From the NCBI GenBank assembly GCA_032718475.1, contig JAUCBJ010001869.1:1-26698 (forward strand): a stretch of DNA of 26,698 nucleotides, written 5' to 3'. Positions within the stretch are counted from its first letter, which is position 1. Each line of letters begins with the position of its first letter. The translations under genes and the position numbers were made by a program. Positions 9,268-18,669 of this stretch are shown in pieces. Source of the DNA: Nemertoderma westbladi. Its lineage: Eukaryota; Xenacoelomorpha; Nemertodermatida; Nemertodermatidae. The notes beneath the pieces are model-generated. The model was not told the DNA's origin and did not search any database. It saw only the letters and a program-made list of their open reading frames with translations.

Positions 9268-9831
9268 TGTGAGCGTATTCAATTCCGCCTCACTAACCCC
9301 ATAAAGTTGGCGTCAAGCAATATTGGGAGTACGAGGTTGATTGCCAATCAACCTCGTATCATCCCAATAAACGGGGCGACAAACCCCAAAGGAGACACAC
9401 ACAATGGGGGTCAGAGGTTATACCTCCAGGGGAGAGAGAATAACAGTAGCGGGGGAGAAACACTCCTAGAGAGATGGGAGGGTGAGAAGTGAGCTATTAG
9501 CCAATGGGGGGCAGGCATCGGCTGAGTAATATGGCCAACCCGTGCAATATATATATTACCAGTTGTGTCATTTCATTCACTCAGTTATCTCAGTGCAGTC
9601 AGGGCAGAGCGGTGACTTTGTTACCGTCGTCGCCACCATCATCCATCAGTACTGCTGTATACTTAGGCCTATTACTATCATCAATTGGGCTAACTCAGTT
9701 ATCTCATATATCATATACATACTGACATATATTATCAATAACGTCGGAAGAACTACAATAACTCACTTTACACACTGCGGGGAGGCGTAAGCAAACAACC
9801 GGATAAATCGGGGTCGACCGATCCCGTCACA
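9268..9831 (+). mobile_element. Solo LTR with 5-bp target-site duplication
   Basis: 564 bp from TGTGAGCG to CCCGTCACA, with 5-bp terminal inverted repeats (TGTGA/TCACA). It is flanked on both sides by AAGTT (9263-9267 and 9832-9836). It is homologous to the LTR at 2588-3136 in reverse orientation. No internal region is present, so it arose by recombination between the two LTRs of an element that had inserted in this intron. Confidence 0.93.
9330..9358. other. Perfect palindrome inside the solo LTR
   Basis: Arms TACGAGGTTGATTG and its complement around a single C. It extends imperfectly to TATTGGGA (9320) and TCCCAATA (9361). Confidence 0.85.
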
Positions 9832-9836
9832 AAGTT

Positions 9837-10469
9837 CGATTTAAATTCATTTAATTTTATACAGTATGTAGCTTTAATCACGTATATTTTATAATAAAAC
9901 CGCAATGTATTTAATTACGGTGTCAAAAACATATAAATCTAGTATTTGCCGTTATATAATATCTATTGAATCTACTTAATAATTTTGCTAATTTCGCCTG
10001 TATTTCTATATTAATTCGTATTTGTGCATAAATTTACGTTTAAATTTCGCTTTTAATAATTGCCAAATTAATTTAGGGCATTTTTGCTTCAAAAATTTGA
10101 CTTTGATAATTGATTACTGCTACTGATTAATGATTTTGATTAATTCTGATTGCATTTTAACTGTTACAATGTAATAACTCTCAGTAATCTTTGTTTCTTC
10201 GATTGACTGCCAGACTATTAAACTATTAAACTACGCTACAAATAACCTTTGTATGTATTAAAGTCCATTTATTTTTCATTAGTGCACACTAAATTATGAT
10301 AGGGTCTGGAACTGTGGAGTTTTTCCTTCGATACTTATATTGAAAAAAATCCGGGTTCAAGTCGACAAAATAATTCGAGCTATAACTTTTATCGATTGGG
10401 ATGCACGCACATTCAATCCCTATCTACAAACAATTACAAATACTTCCGTTGCAATCCCTGTACAAACTT
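9837..10469. other. AT-rich intron sequence, nothing recognised
   Basis: No long frame, tandem array or transposon end seen. Its right end may include the decayed upstream part of the LINE remnant that follows. Confidence 0.4.
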
Positions 10470-10499
10470 AATATAGGAAAATTAATGTTTGACGCTTAT

Positions 10500-10860
10500 T
10501 ATGAGAAACTTCCAGTAGGATTAGCGGACATATTTAGATAGTCAAATATCCGTTACACTCGCCAGAACACCAACAGTGCGGTTTTTTTATACGACGTTTT
10601 AACACAGTTAAAGGACAATTCTCGATTCGGTATAACGGTCCTTTAATATGGAACGATATTCCAAATAATATTAGTCTACAAAAGATAATCCACCTTAATA
10701 TACCGTATTAAATAATAATAACAATATTTCTTTACTTTCTTTTCAAATAATATTTCTTATTCTTATTATTAATGTTATCTTATACTTTATTACTCAGAAG
10801 GCCAGTGCCTATCAAGCTTCGGCTTACCAACTGGTCTTCTGGCCTTTTCTCAACTCACCC
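10500..10860 (+). mobile_element. CR1/L2-like LINE 3' remnant
   Basis: The plus strand codes, with frameshifts, for the end of a LINE ORF2: YEKLPVGLADIF, then NTVKGQFSIRYNGPLIWNDI followed by PNNISLQKI. The RTN..FSxRYxGPxxWNxxP pattern is the usual C-terminal signature of CR1/L2-type LINE proteins. The coding part ends near 10710 and is followed by an AT-rich 3' untranslated region ending in a hairpin. Confidence 0.75.
10796..10842 (+). other. Stem-loop at the LINE 3' end
   Basis: A 12-bp stem, CAGAAGGCCAGT pairing with ACTGGTCTTCTG with one G-U pair. The loop itself contains AAGC-TTCG-GCTT, a small hairpin with a stable UUCG tetraloop (10815-10826). Hairpins at this place are known as recognition structures for CR1/L2-type reverse transcriptases. 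Confidence 0.75.
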
Positions 10861-11636
10861 CATCATACTAACATGTATGCGTTTAATAACAAATAAATAC
10901 TGTAGTTTGAATGTGCGTGGTGGTGGGTTTGCCACAATATATATTACATTAATATTAATACAATCGATTACAGTTGTATTTACTATTAGATGCATAATTA
11001 AGCCTTTGTGGTAAAAGTTATCTTTAGCATGCATGGCTAAGGTAGGCGTAGCGGGCGCACTACACGGGAATGGCGACGGAGTGAATTGAGGATCCAATGC
11101 ACGGCGGTGGTGCTGGCAAAGCGAGTGACTGTTGGGGATAGGCTGATTGAAGTCTAGTGACAGGGGACCACCAGTCGCTTTAAGGTAGTGAGGGTAGGGC
11201 AATGCAGATCCTGTCTCTCCTTAATTAAGTTGTTTAGGGGGGGAAATCATATTAGGCTTAGGTGACCTGGGTTTTCTACATTAAGCTCTACGCTAAGCGC
11301 CTGGGCTAGCGCTAGGGCTAGGCTACGCTAAACTACGCTAAGTGCTATACATTAAGCTAAAACACTACAATTTGGTACGCCAAGTGCTGGGACGCTAAGT
11401 GACTATTTTGGTATGCAAAGTGGAGGTAATGCGTCACGTCACGGTGGTAAGTTTGATTGTAGTATTGTTTGGGAAATGTTTGACTATACTGTATGTTGTA
11501 ATGTTTTAGTTAGAGGCTATTTCTTGATTGTTTTCTGTTTCTAAAATAAATGCTTGGATGTATCCATGATTCAGCTGAATCATGCTTGTATAGTAATTCA
11601 ATAGTTTTCCAGGCGATACCGGGGGATAGGGATTTT
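10861..11636. other. Intron sequence with degenerate CTACGCTAAG repeats
   Basis: Most of it is unrecognised. Between about 11276 and 11415 a short motif of the form (A)CGCTAAG(TG) recurs irregularly, for example at 11290, 11328, 11336 and 11391. No coding evidence. Confidence 0.45.
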
Positions 11637-11738
11637 TATGGGTGATAGGGAGTTGTGGCGGTGCAATTTTGTCAATAAGCCGGCACAGCATTCTTAAAAA
11701 TGCAGATGCAATGCAGCATGCCGATCATAGTAGTAGTA
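11637..11738 (+). mobile_element. LINE-A 3' tail fragment
   Basis: ATGGGTGATAGGGAGTTGTG through GCCGGCACAGCATTCTTAAA to GCATGCCGATC and a TAG-repeat tail. It matches the last hundred bases of LINE-A nearly perfectly, in the opposite orientation to the copy at 5886-7935. Confidence 0.85.
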
Positions 11739-11863
11739 GGGGGACGACTAGCAGTCCTGTATCACGGGATCGTAGCTGGCGAGGGGGGTCGTAAGGCGTC
11801 AGAAGGTCTGGCCTACTGACCTATTATTTAAGATGGCGCTTAAATTAGGACACCATAGTCAGA

Positions 11864-11955
11864 GTGTAGGCCTACTACTTTGCGACTGCTGCACTACAGT
11901 TCTGTGTAACTACACAGAACTGCAGTGTAGCAGTCGCAATGCAGTAGGCCTACAC
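11864..11955. repeat. 92-bp near-perfect palindrome
   Basis: Two 46-bp arms with a 2-bp centre at 11909/11910. They begin GTGTAGGCCTACT and end AGTAGGCCTACAC. Only about four of 45 pairs fail, one of them a G-T wobble. It may be the core of a small foldback MITE, but no target duplication was found around it. Confidence 0.85.
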
Positions 11956-12001
11956 CAGGTTCACCAGTCAGTCTGTTCACATGCGCCACTTGCCTGGCAG
12001 T

Positions 12002-12017
12002 CACTGTACGTACAGTG
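12002..12017. other. 16-bp perfect palindrome CACTGTACGTACAGTG
   Basis: It lies about 50 bp right of the larger palindrome and may belong to the same element. Confidence 0.6.
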
Positions 12018-12396
12018 TACTCATGTAAACCGGAGGTACCGTATGCCGTAATACGTATGCAGTGTTGGGTTAGGGTACCGGCTAACCGGACCCGTTCCTT
12101 CAACTTTACCCCTTCAGGATGTAGCTTTCTTTTAATACACTGATCAGCTGATACTGAATTGATTCATCCAAGCCGCCATTGGTCAAAACCAACAACCAAC
12201 CAGCAGACAGTATTTGGTATTAAATTACTTTTAAGGGCGAAAATGGGGCGAAATTATCGGATTTTATTAATTAAAAAATGTCAAGTGTGCCTTCTAATAA
12301 TACCGAATTTAACTGTAAAGCGAGATTTTGTAGATTTTTTTATAATTTCAAAAGTTTATACTTTCGCTTTGTCGATATTTTTGGGTTTTATAACTA

Positions 12397-12543
12397 CATC
12401 TTAAAGGACACTGGCCTCGAAGATGCGGATGATCTAGCAAATGTCATGGGTGATAGGGAGTTGTGGCGGCGCAATTTTGTCGACAAGCCGGCACAACTTT
12501 CTTGAAAATGCAGCTGCAATGCAGCATGCCGATCCTAATAGTA
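12397..12543 (+). mobile_element. LINE-A 3' fragment with reverse transcriptase C-terminus
   Basis: Begins at CATCTTAAAGGACACTGGCC, in the coding part of LINE-A, and still encodes KDTGLEDADDLANVMGDREL and the last residues to the stop. It ends in the same GCATGCCGAT plus TAG-like tail. Very close to LINE-A, so recent. Confidence 0.9.
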
Positions 12544-12613
12544 GTAGGTCTTGTCCAACCAATTTTTTCGCCCACCAACCCTATTGTATTACTAATTTAT
12601 TGGAATTTATTAC

Positions 12614-12739
12614 CGTCACATGTGGAGATTCCATTTCCCGAATAACCAGATTTGCAACCACAACTAAATCCACCTGCATTATTGGTACAGTCAGCATTAG
12701 TGTGGCAGTTGTCCGTTTGTAGTGTACATTCATCCTCAT
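12614..12739 (-). CDS. Calcium-binding EGF-like exon (second in gene order)
   Basis: A 126-bp exon on the minus strand between acceptor TTTTTATAG and donor GTAATAAA, phase 1 at both ends. It encodes one EGF domain of about 42 residues with six cysteines. DEDEC opens the domain as the calcium-binding motif. CTNNAGGFSC matches the CxNxxxxFxC pattern, and the domain closes with SGYSGNGISTCD. It has one residue more than the other two exons before the last cysteine (ISTC rather than VTC). It is separated from the upstream exon by a 4.6-kb intron and from the downstream exon by a 4.3-kb intron, both filled with mobile elements. Confidence 0.9.
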
Positions 12740-13102
12740 CTATAAAAATGATTTAATATAATTATGCTGTAAGTAAACATACGCGAAATATGCCAAATAA
12801 ACATTAATTAAACTAATATATCTCGTTCTGTAATAATAATAAAAAAGTGACATTCAGACTCATGAAACAGCAGATGAAATTTAAAAGTAAGTTGTTATTG
12901 TATTAGTGAACACTAGGAACAGTGTTTTGTTAGTTGTATAGTGATGGAGAGATGTTGTGGTGATAATTCAAAACTGTAACAAAGTCGGAAATACTGTACA
13001 CATCTGTGAAATATATCTGCGATAGTTGTAATAGTATTAGGTTTTCTCCTCTACACGAATACTCTGACCTTTAATTACAAATAAAAAGAATCAATATATA
13101 TA
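12740..13102. other. Intron sequence, nothing recognised
   Basis: AT-rich, no long frame or repeat apart from short A/T runs. Confidence 0.4.
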
Positions 13103-14096
13103 GGCGAGTCAATCTAGCCGAAAAAGGGGTCGTCAACCCATAACAAATTCGCAATTCATCCAAACCAATTTTTTTTTATTCTATATTACCTTGTTAATAC
13201 CCCCAAAAAAGTCTATAAAAATATATTATGCGGATCACCTTCAATTTCCTGTTTCTTTCCTTAGCAACATGGATTTTACATAGCAACAAGGGGTCTATAA
13301 GTGGTATTTTCTCCAAATTTGGTACAAACAAACTTTACTCTAATGACTATCGATTGACAGAAGTATGCACTTCTATATGGTTACCAATTTAGTTTCCAGA
13401 GCAACGGAAATTTGTCTAATAATTTAACCATTTTTAATACCAATTTTCCTCGTACAATATAAGGACCTTATTTACACAACTTCTCTACTAAACGGGTGGA
13501 TGTAACCTCGCCCATCGGATTTATCGACCTCAAAAACCCTTATCCTCAAAAAATTTATTTGTTATATAATAAACTATTGTGGTTTTCAAACTAAAACAAA
13601 TAAATAAATTACATCTAAAATCAATAGAGCAATCACAATTTAATTATGTGAAAAATCTTCACTAACATTAATGGAAATTATCAAATTTCCTTGCAGTGGA
13701 ATTGTATAATTTTTTTACAACAGTTACCTTAATATATCTTGAAGTTTTTGATATATTTAAAAATTTGATGCGCCTTCTAGTTTCCGAGATATACCAATTA
13801 ATGTGTAACACGCCAGTGTAAATATTACTAATTTCACATTGAATCACAGCTTATTGTGAAATTAATCAAATTATTCTGGAACATCACCATTTGCTACTTA
13901 CTTTTCCCTACTGTTCCATTTGTTTGGCTTGTCTTATGCAAATTTACGCAGAATTTCCATGAATAAACATATGATCCGCAAAATAAAATTTTATAGAATT
14001 TTTTTTGGTCATATTAATAAGGTAATATAGAATCCAAAATGTGTGGTTCGGATTGATTGCGAAATACTTATGGGTTTTTTGCTAGATTGACTCGAC
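13103..14096. mobile_element. TA-flanked MITE, Tc1/mariner-like
   Basis: 994 bp with long imperfect terminal inverted repeats of about 130 bp. The left end GGCGAGTCAATCTAGC pairs with the right end GCTAGATTGACTCGAC. Further in, CGCAATTCATCCAAACC, ATTCTATATTACCTT and ATGCGGATCA on the left have inverted counterparts at about 13970-14070. TA lies immediately outside each end (13101-13102 and 14097-14098). No transposase frame is present, so it is non-autonomous. The superfamily call rests only on the TA target. Confidence 0.8.
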
Positions 14097-14616
14097 TATA
14101 TAAGGCAATCTCATTAATAATAGTTAGAGATGTTGCGGTCTATTGACAATGAGATATCGTACAGGTGTATTAATTAGCATGGGCTAAAGGCCTGTTTACA
14201 AGTGACAACTTTTAAAGCAACTTTTTCGGCAACTAGCAACTATTTTTGCAGCAACTTAAATTAAGCGCTGTTTACACGTGGTAACTTTACCAGCAACTTA
14301 ATATATTATTATTATTAGAATTTACCACAACTTTAACAAATTAATGTTCTAGTTAGATCACAAACGAATAATAGCGAATAATTTCAGCGTAATAGCATAA
14401 TAGCAGCATAATAGCAGCAGCGGGGTAAATGATACATATTTCTAGCGGTACCTAATATATTACACTTCATATTAGAACAAATTATATCTACTGTATATTT
14501 CAACTTACTAATTGCAGTTAGGGAAGCCCATTAATAGTATAGGTAGTCCAAATCCAATTCACGTTTTATACGGTTAAATTTGTATTTATTAAATGTTAAT
14601 TTTTCTCACTTATACC

Positions 14617-15234
14617 TTATACCAACCCCGGCTGCCCAAAACTTCCCAATCGAGCCTCCCGAGTTCTGGATGCCATAATGATGTACATTCCGAGTTTGAT
14701 GGACCAGGTTGCATTGCTGCTGCGAGTCCTGCGGAATAAGTCCTGGAATTTTAAAAGAGATGGATGAAGTGCGAAATAATGACCAAGGTATTTCTCACGG
14801 ATTTCTGAATACGCCGTACAGACTAGAAGAAAATGATATTCCGACTCAACCATGTCACGATTTCCACATAAACGGCATACTCTGTCATTCCTTGGAATCT
14901 CGTACCATCTCCCAGACTCAATGGCAAGATGATGCGATGAACAACGTAGTTGCGAAATTGATCTTCGCAATAAGACATGACCCTTCAGACAGTCCAAATA
15001 GGGCTCACAGGCAAAGGAGTCTTTACAATAAAGAGTACCTTTTGGGGATGTCTCAACATCTGTCCACCATTCTTGTATGAAAATATCCTGCAACCTCGAC
15101 CTGAACTTGTTGACGAAGGAGGTTTCAGATTCCACTAACTGGGCATTCCACACTCCAGAAAATCCTGTTGCATTCAACAGGTCCCTCACTCTAGAAACCC
15201 AATTTGTTGCTCTCCTTACTAGGACATCGTCCAT
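14617..15234 (-). CDS. LINE ORF2 C-terminal fragment with CCHC zinc finger
   Basis: A 205-codon open frame resembling the end of a LINE ORF2 protein, downstream of the reverse transcriptase. The recognisable parts are HHLAIESGRWYEIPRNDRVC (about residues 101-120), the zinc-finger pattern CX2CX10HX4C in CRLC...EYHFLLVC, and IREKYLGHYF after it. The upstream part (NATGFSGVWNAQL, FIQEWWTDV) also fits. The first residue is not a natural start, because the rest of the protein is missing upstream. It belongs to a family different from LINE-A and from the LINE at 21562-26056. It sits inside the Harbinger-like element, so it inserted there later, or was carried by it. Confidence 0.75.
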   Translation of the reverse strand: MDDVLVRRATNWVSRVRDLLNATGFSGVWNAQLVESETSFVNKFRSRLQDIFIQEWWTDVETSPKGTLYCKDSFACEPYLDCLKGHVLLRRSISQLRCSSHHLAIESGRWYEIPRNDRVCRLCGNRDMVESEYHFLLVCTAYSEIREKYLGHYFALHPSLLKFQDLFRRTRSSNATWSIKLGMYIIMASRTREARLGSFGQPGLV

Positions 15235-15279
15235 ATAGCAACTTGACCGGCAACTTTTAGAGCAACTTGGCTAGTACAC

Positions 15280-15715
15280 CCCTCACCAATCTACTAGCTA
15301 GTTTTTGATAATTCCTTTCTTTGAAATGTACCAAATTTTATTTTGAAAAAATAAATTTTCAAGAACAAATATTTTTTGTTCTAGAAGATTTGTTAGACAA
15401 AGGTCTTGTTTGTGTTTGATAAGCATGGGATGGATATACTGTAATACGTGTATAACATTAATAGAATAATTTCTTTTTTATTTTGAAATTTTTCAATTAA
15501 TTTATCATCATAGCTAGTAAAATTTAAGGTAACTACGGTAATAAATAATAAAATCATTGATAAAAGTAATTTTAATAAGAAAATATTTTTTCAGATTTTC
15601 AATTTTTATTGTTTCACTAGCTAATAAAAAGTACTAGCTAATTCAAATTTAAAATTTCTAGATACAATCTTACTGTCAGAAGGCTCAAAAATGTGTTCTA
15701 GAACAAAGACCTCAT
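15280..15715. repeat. AT-rich block with CTAGCTAG and GTTCTAGAAC motifs
   Basis: ACTAGCTA-type motifs at about 15292, 15513, 15618 and 15633, and TTCTAGAA-type motifs at 15382 and 15700, in a very AT-rich background. The same motif pair defines the inverted-repeat element at 20627-21275, so a related element may be buried here. Confidence 0.4.
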
Positions 15716-16019
15716 GATAAAAGCTAATTTTCACAAGAAAAAGATTTCAGAACAGGAACAAGAAAAGGATTTCTCTCACAAATTACCGCTTTATTAACGC
15801 TTTATTAACGCTTAATTACCGCTTAATTTAATTTGATTATTCCGGGCCCACGCAAATTCATTCGAGATGCCGTAAAAGTTGAGCAACATTTACGACAACG
15901 TTTTTTTAAAGCAACCTACGTGTTTACACGGAGCAACTTGATCGGCAACCTGGTTTGCTCTACAAGTTGCCGAGAAAGTTGCTCTAATAGTTGCCACGTG
16001 TAAAGTAAACCGGCCTTAA

Positions 16020-17272
16020 CCCTATTACCGCTACTGGTGTGTTTAGACCATTAGACCATTTAAACCATGTTTAGACCCGGGGTGTCGATTCGGCCCCCCC
16101 GCTGTATTTTTGTAATCATCCAATAAAATCCTACGAAATTTGGGCTTAAAAAATGTTCGAAGAACATTTTCAAATCCAAAAAAATGAAAATTTCATAAGT
16201 TGGTTGTAATAATCTTCATGAAAAATAGAAGTTGTCTGAGGACAAAATATACATTTTTTTGTTATTCTAAAAACTGATAGTGTGGCATTGTTGGCTAGCA
16301 TTAGTAGTTTTTTCACAACGCTGAATCGAATGTGATTATATTCCATTTCCATTTGAAAATATTATCGAAGCCTGAAGACTTAGTGGGTCGTCCTTTTTTG
16401 AGCACCAAAATTAGGGTGTGGCACTTCAAATATTGAAAAATACGAGATTGGGGAAATAAACCAAAGTTGAGATTTTAACGCACATTTATAGGTTTTCTGG
16501 TCCGCTGAATCTATTATAGAAGCCTGAAAACTTAGTGGTTCGGCATTTTGGTGCACCAAAATTAGGGAGTCCCACGCCCTAATTGTGGTGTACCAATAAT
16601 GAGGTACCACTAAGACTTGAAGCTTAAATATTACTTTCAATCGATTCAGCGGTGGTCCAGATAACCTATAAAATAAAAATGTGTTGAAATGAAAACCTAG
16701 TGGTATTTTCTGAATATCGTAATTTTAAAAAATTTGAAGTAAGCCTACTTGCCACGCCCTAATTTTGGTGCACCAAAAACGATGTACCACTAAGAATTGA
16801 GTCTTCTATATTATTTTCAATCGATTAAGCGGCCAGAAAACCCATAAAAATGCGTTGAAATCAAAACTTCGGAGTATTTAACGAATATTGCAATTTTGAA
16901 AATTTGAAGTCCCACGCCCTAATTTTAGTGCACCAAAATTGACGTACCACTTCCCTTACATACTTATATAGAGTATAGTAGAGTGCTCCATACGAATCTT
17001 AATCAATAAAAAAAGCCCCAACATAAAGAATTACTAACTCACAAATGACCTTGTAAAATTCGAAAATTTCATCAAAGTTTCTGCTGTGGACCAAATTTTG
17101 AGGTGGCACCCTCATCGAAAAGTTGAAATCTAATTGCAACGCCGTTTTTTTGCAAATGATGCGCCATTAAATTTGACATATTCTTGTAAAAAATTGGGCT
17201 GGTACATAATGTGGTTGCATAGATACAGCAATTAAAATATAGGAAGGAGCCGATTCGAAGGTGTTAATAGGG
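16020..17272. mobile_element. Non-autonomous piggyBac-like element
   Basis: CCCTATTA at the left end and TAATAGGG at the right end, each bordered by TTAA (16016-16019 and 17273-17276). This is the target and end structure of piggyBac elements. Further in, CGATTCGG (left, about 16087) and CCGATTCG (right, about 17250) extend the inverted repeat imperfectly. No transposase frame is present. The left TTAA overlaps the TAA target copy of the neighbouring Harbinger-like element. Confidence 0.65.
16340..16965. repeat. Head-to-head and direct 160-180 bp repeats inside the piggyBac-like element
   Basis: CACGCCCTAATT starts units at 16573, 16753 and 16913. Each unit runs through TGGTGCACCAAAA, GTACCACTAAG, TCAATCGATT and GCGTTGAAAT-type blocks. 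Left of about 16570 the same blocks appear in reverse orientation (GCACCAAAATTAGGG at about 16401 and 16553), so the array is inverted around 16570. Confidence 0.8.
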
Positions 17273-17338
17273 TTAATAATAAATATAAGTCCAATGATTA
17301 AATAAGAATAAAAATAAAGTATTATTACATTATTTTAC

Positions 17339-17461
17339 CTTCACATGTTACACCATTACCAGAGTAACCAGTATGACAGGTGCAACTAAACCCAGGGATA
17401 GAGTTGAAACAATTTGCTTCTATGTGGCAGTTGTGAGTGTTACTAAGGCATTCATTGTCGT
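17339..17461 (-). CDS. Calcium-binding EGF-like exon (first in gene order)
   Basis: A 123-bp exon on the minus strand between acceptor ATTTCAG and donor GTAAAATA, phase 1 at both ends. It encodes one EGF domain with six cysteines: DDNEC at the start, CFNSIPGFSC as the calcium-binding and hydroxylation pattern, and CTCHTGYSGNGVTCE at the end. Length and spacing match the exon at 8155-8277, so the two are shuffled copies of one unit. No further exon was seen between here and the right edge, which is occupied by mobile DNA, so upstream exons must lie beyond the window. Confidence 0.92.
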
Positions 17462-18076
17462 CTGAAATTAATGGAAAGGCAATGGAATTATTGAAAATAA
17501 AAATTTTAATTATTACTGTTTTATTTGTCACACAATAATATTACTGGACATTTTTTATAACGATTTTAGAGCGGCATTTTAAGTAAATCTGTGTCAGATG
17601 CAATCATCGTGGTATGCCATGCATTTTGGAAATCCGAAAAGGTAATCCTCCTTTACTGTGGAGGTTTTTTCAAGGTCAATTATGCTCAGGGGAGAAATAT
17701 CGTGTTAAATGACTGGAGTAGTTGTGGCTGTTGTTAGGCCCTTCAACATTTTTACATAAGTTGTTATAACAAATGTAGTTCAAGGTCTACACCCACCGAC
17801 ACCGACAGAGGTACCAAAAAGAAAGGGTATTACTACATCGAGCTTTCACCCTCTCGTAGATACCTTCCTCCCTCAGGCTTTATTAAGCAGTTCAAAGTAA
17901 AAATAAATACCACAATATACAGTAGGTTCCGGTACCAGCGAAACAGTGATACGTGGCCATCGTGCAACACGAGCCTAATTCTACAAGACAGGGGGGGGGG
18001 GGGGGGGGGGGAGGGGGACACAAATCCCGCCTTGGCGAATTAATATCCTGCCTCAATGTTAAATTCTTAATTTAGG
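17462..18076. other. Intron sequence with a 21-base poly-G run
   Basis: Unrecognised apart from G21 at 17991-18011, followed by AGGGGG. No coding evidence. Confidence 0.5.
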
Positions 18077-18628
18077 TGTAAGCTGATTCAATTCCCTGCA
18101 CTACCAACCAAAAATGGGATTAGTGGCATTTTCGCCAACCACAGGGAAAGTTGAGAGGTCAAACCATCTCAGAGGGACAAAGGGGCTAGCAAGGCTAGCA
18201 CGTAGGGATAGTGGCAACAGGGAGTGGCGAGGTGACAATTAATCAGGTTGAGCCAATGATGGGTGGGAAAACACATTGGAAGTGATTAGAGCGCATTTAT
18301 TGGACAGGCCACTCAGTAGAGTAGAGGTGATTTAATATGTGTTAATAATATAACCGTTGTACTTATTGATTCTGATTCAGTTGGTTTCTATACAGTTGTG
18401 AGACCGGAACAGTTTTTAACCGTCGTCATTACCGTGCTATTATTTTCTGACTGTGCTATTATTATGTTCTGTGATTACAGCAACTGACAGTTAAAACTCA
18501 GTTATTTCAACGGCCTACGGCCTATTACATATATCCAGACTACAGCTTTAGCAGCCTACGGACGCAGCGATGCGTATAACACACACCGGTCGGGATTCAT
18601 ACTGCCAACTCCGTTGGATCCCGTCACA
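18077..18628 (+). mobile_element. Second solo LTR, diverged subfamily, with 5-bp target-site duplication
   Basis: 552 bp from TGTAAGCTGATTCAATTCC to GGATCCCGTCACA, flanked on both sides by TTAGG (18072-18076 and 18629-18633). Ends and several internal blocks match the LTRs at 2588-3136 and 9268-9831, but the palindrome near the 5' end is absent and the rest is clearly diverged. Confidence 0.88.
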
Positions 18629-18669
18629 TTAGGGAAAGGAACAGGTTACATTGGCACGTTATTTTAATC

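Larger units (their letters stand above)
14188..16016. mobile_element. Non-autonomous PIF/Harbinger-like element
   Basis: Ends are AGGCCTGTTTACAAGTG on the left and, in reverse complement, AGGCCGGTTTACTTTAC on the right. TAA lies outside both ends (14185-14187 and 16017-16019), the 3-bp target type of PIF/Harbinger elements. The inverted repeat continues inward as GTGACAACTTTTAAAGCAAC on the left against GTGGCAACTATTAGAGCAAC on the right, followed by CGGCAACT on both. GCAACTT-type motifs also occur at 14240-14310 and 15238-15270. No transposase is seen; a LINE fragment lies inside at about 14600-15235. Confidence 0.8.
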
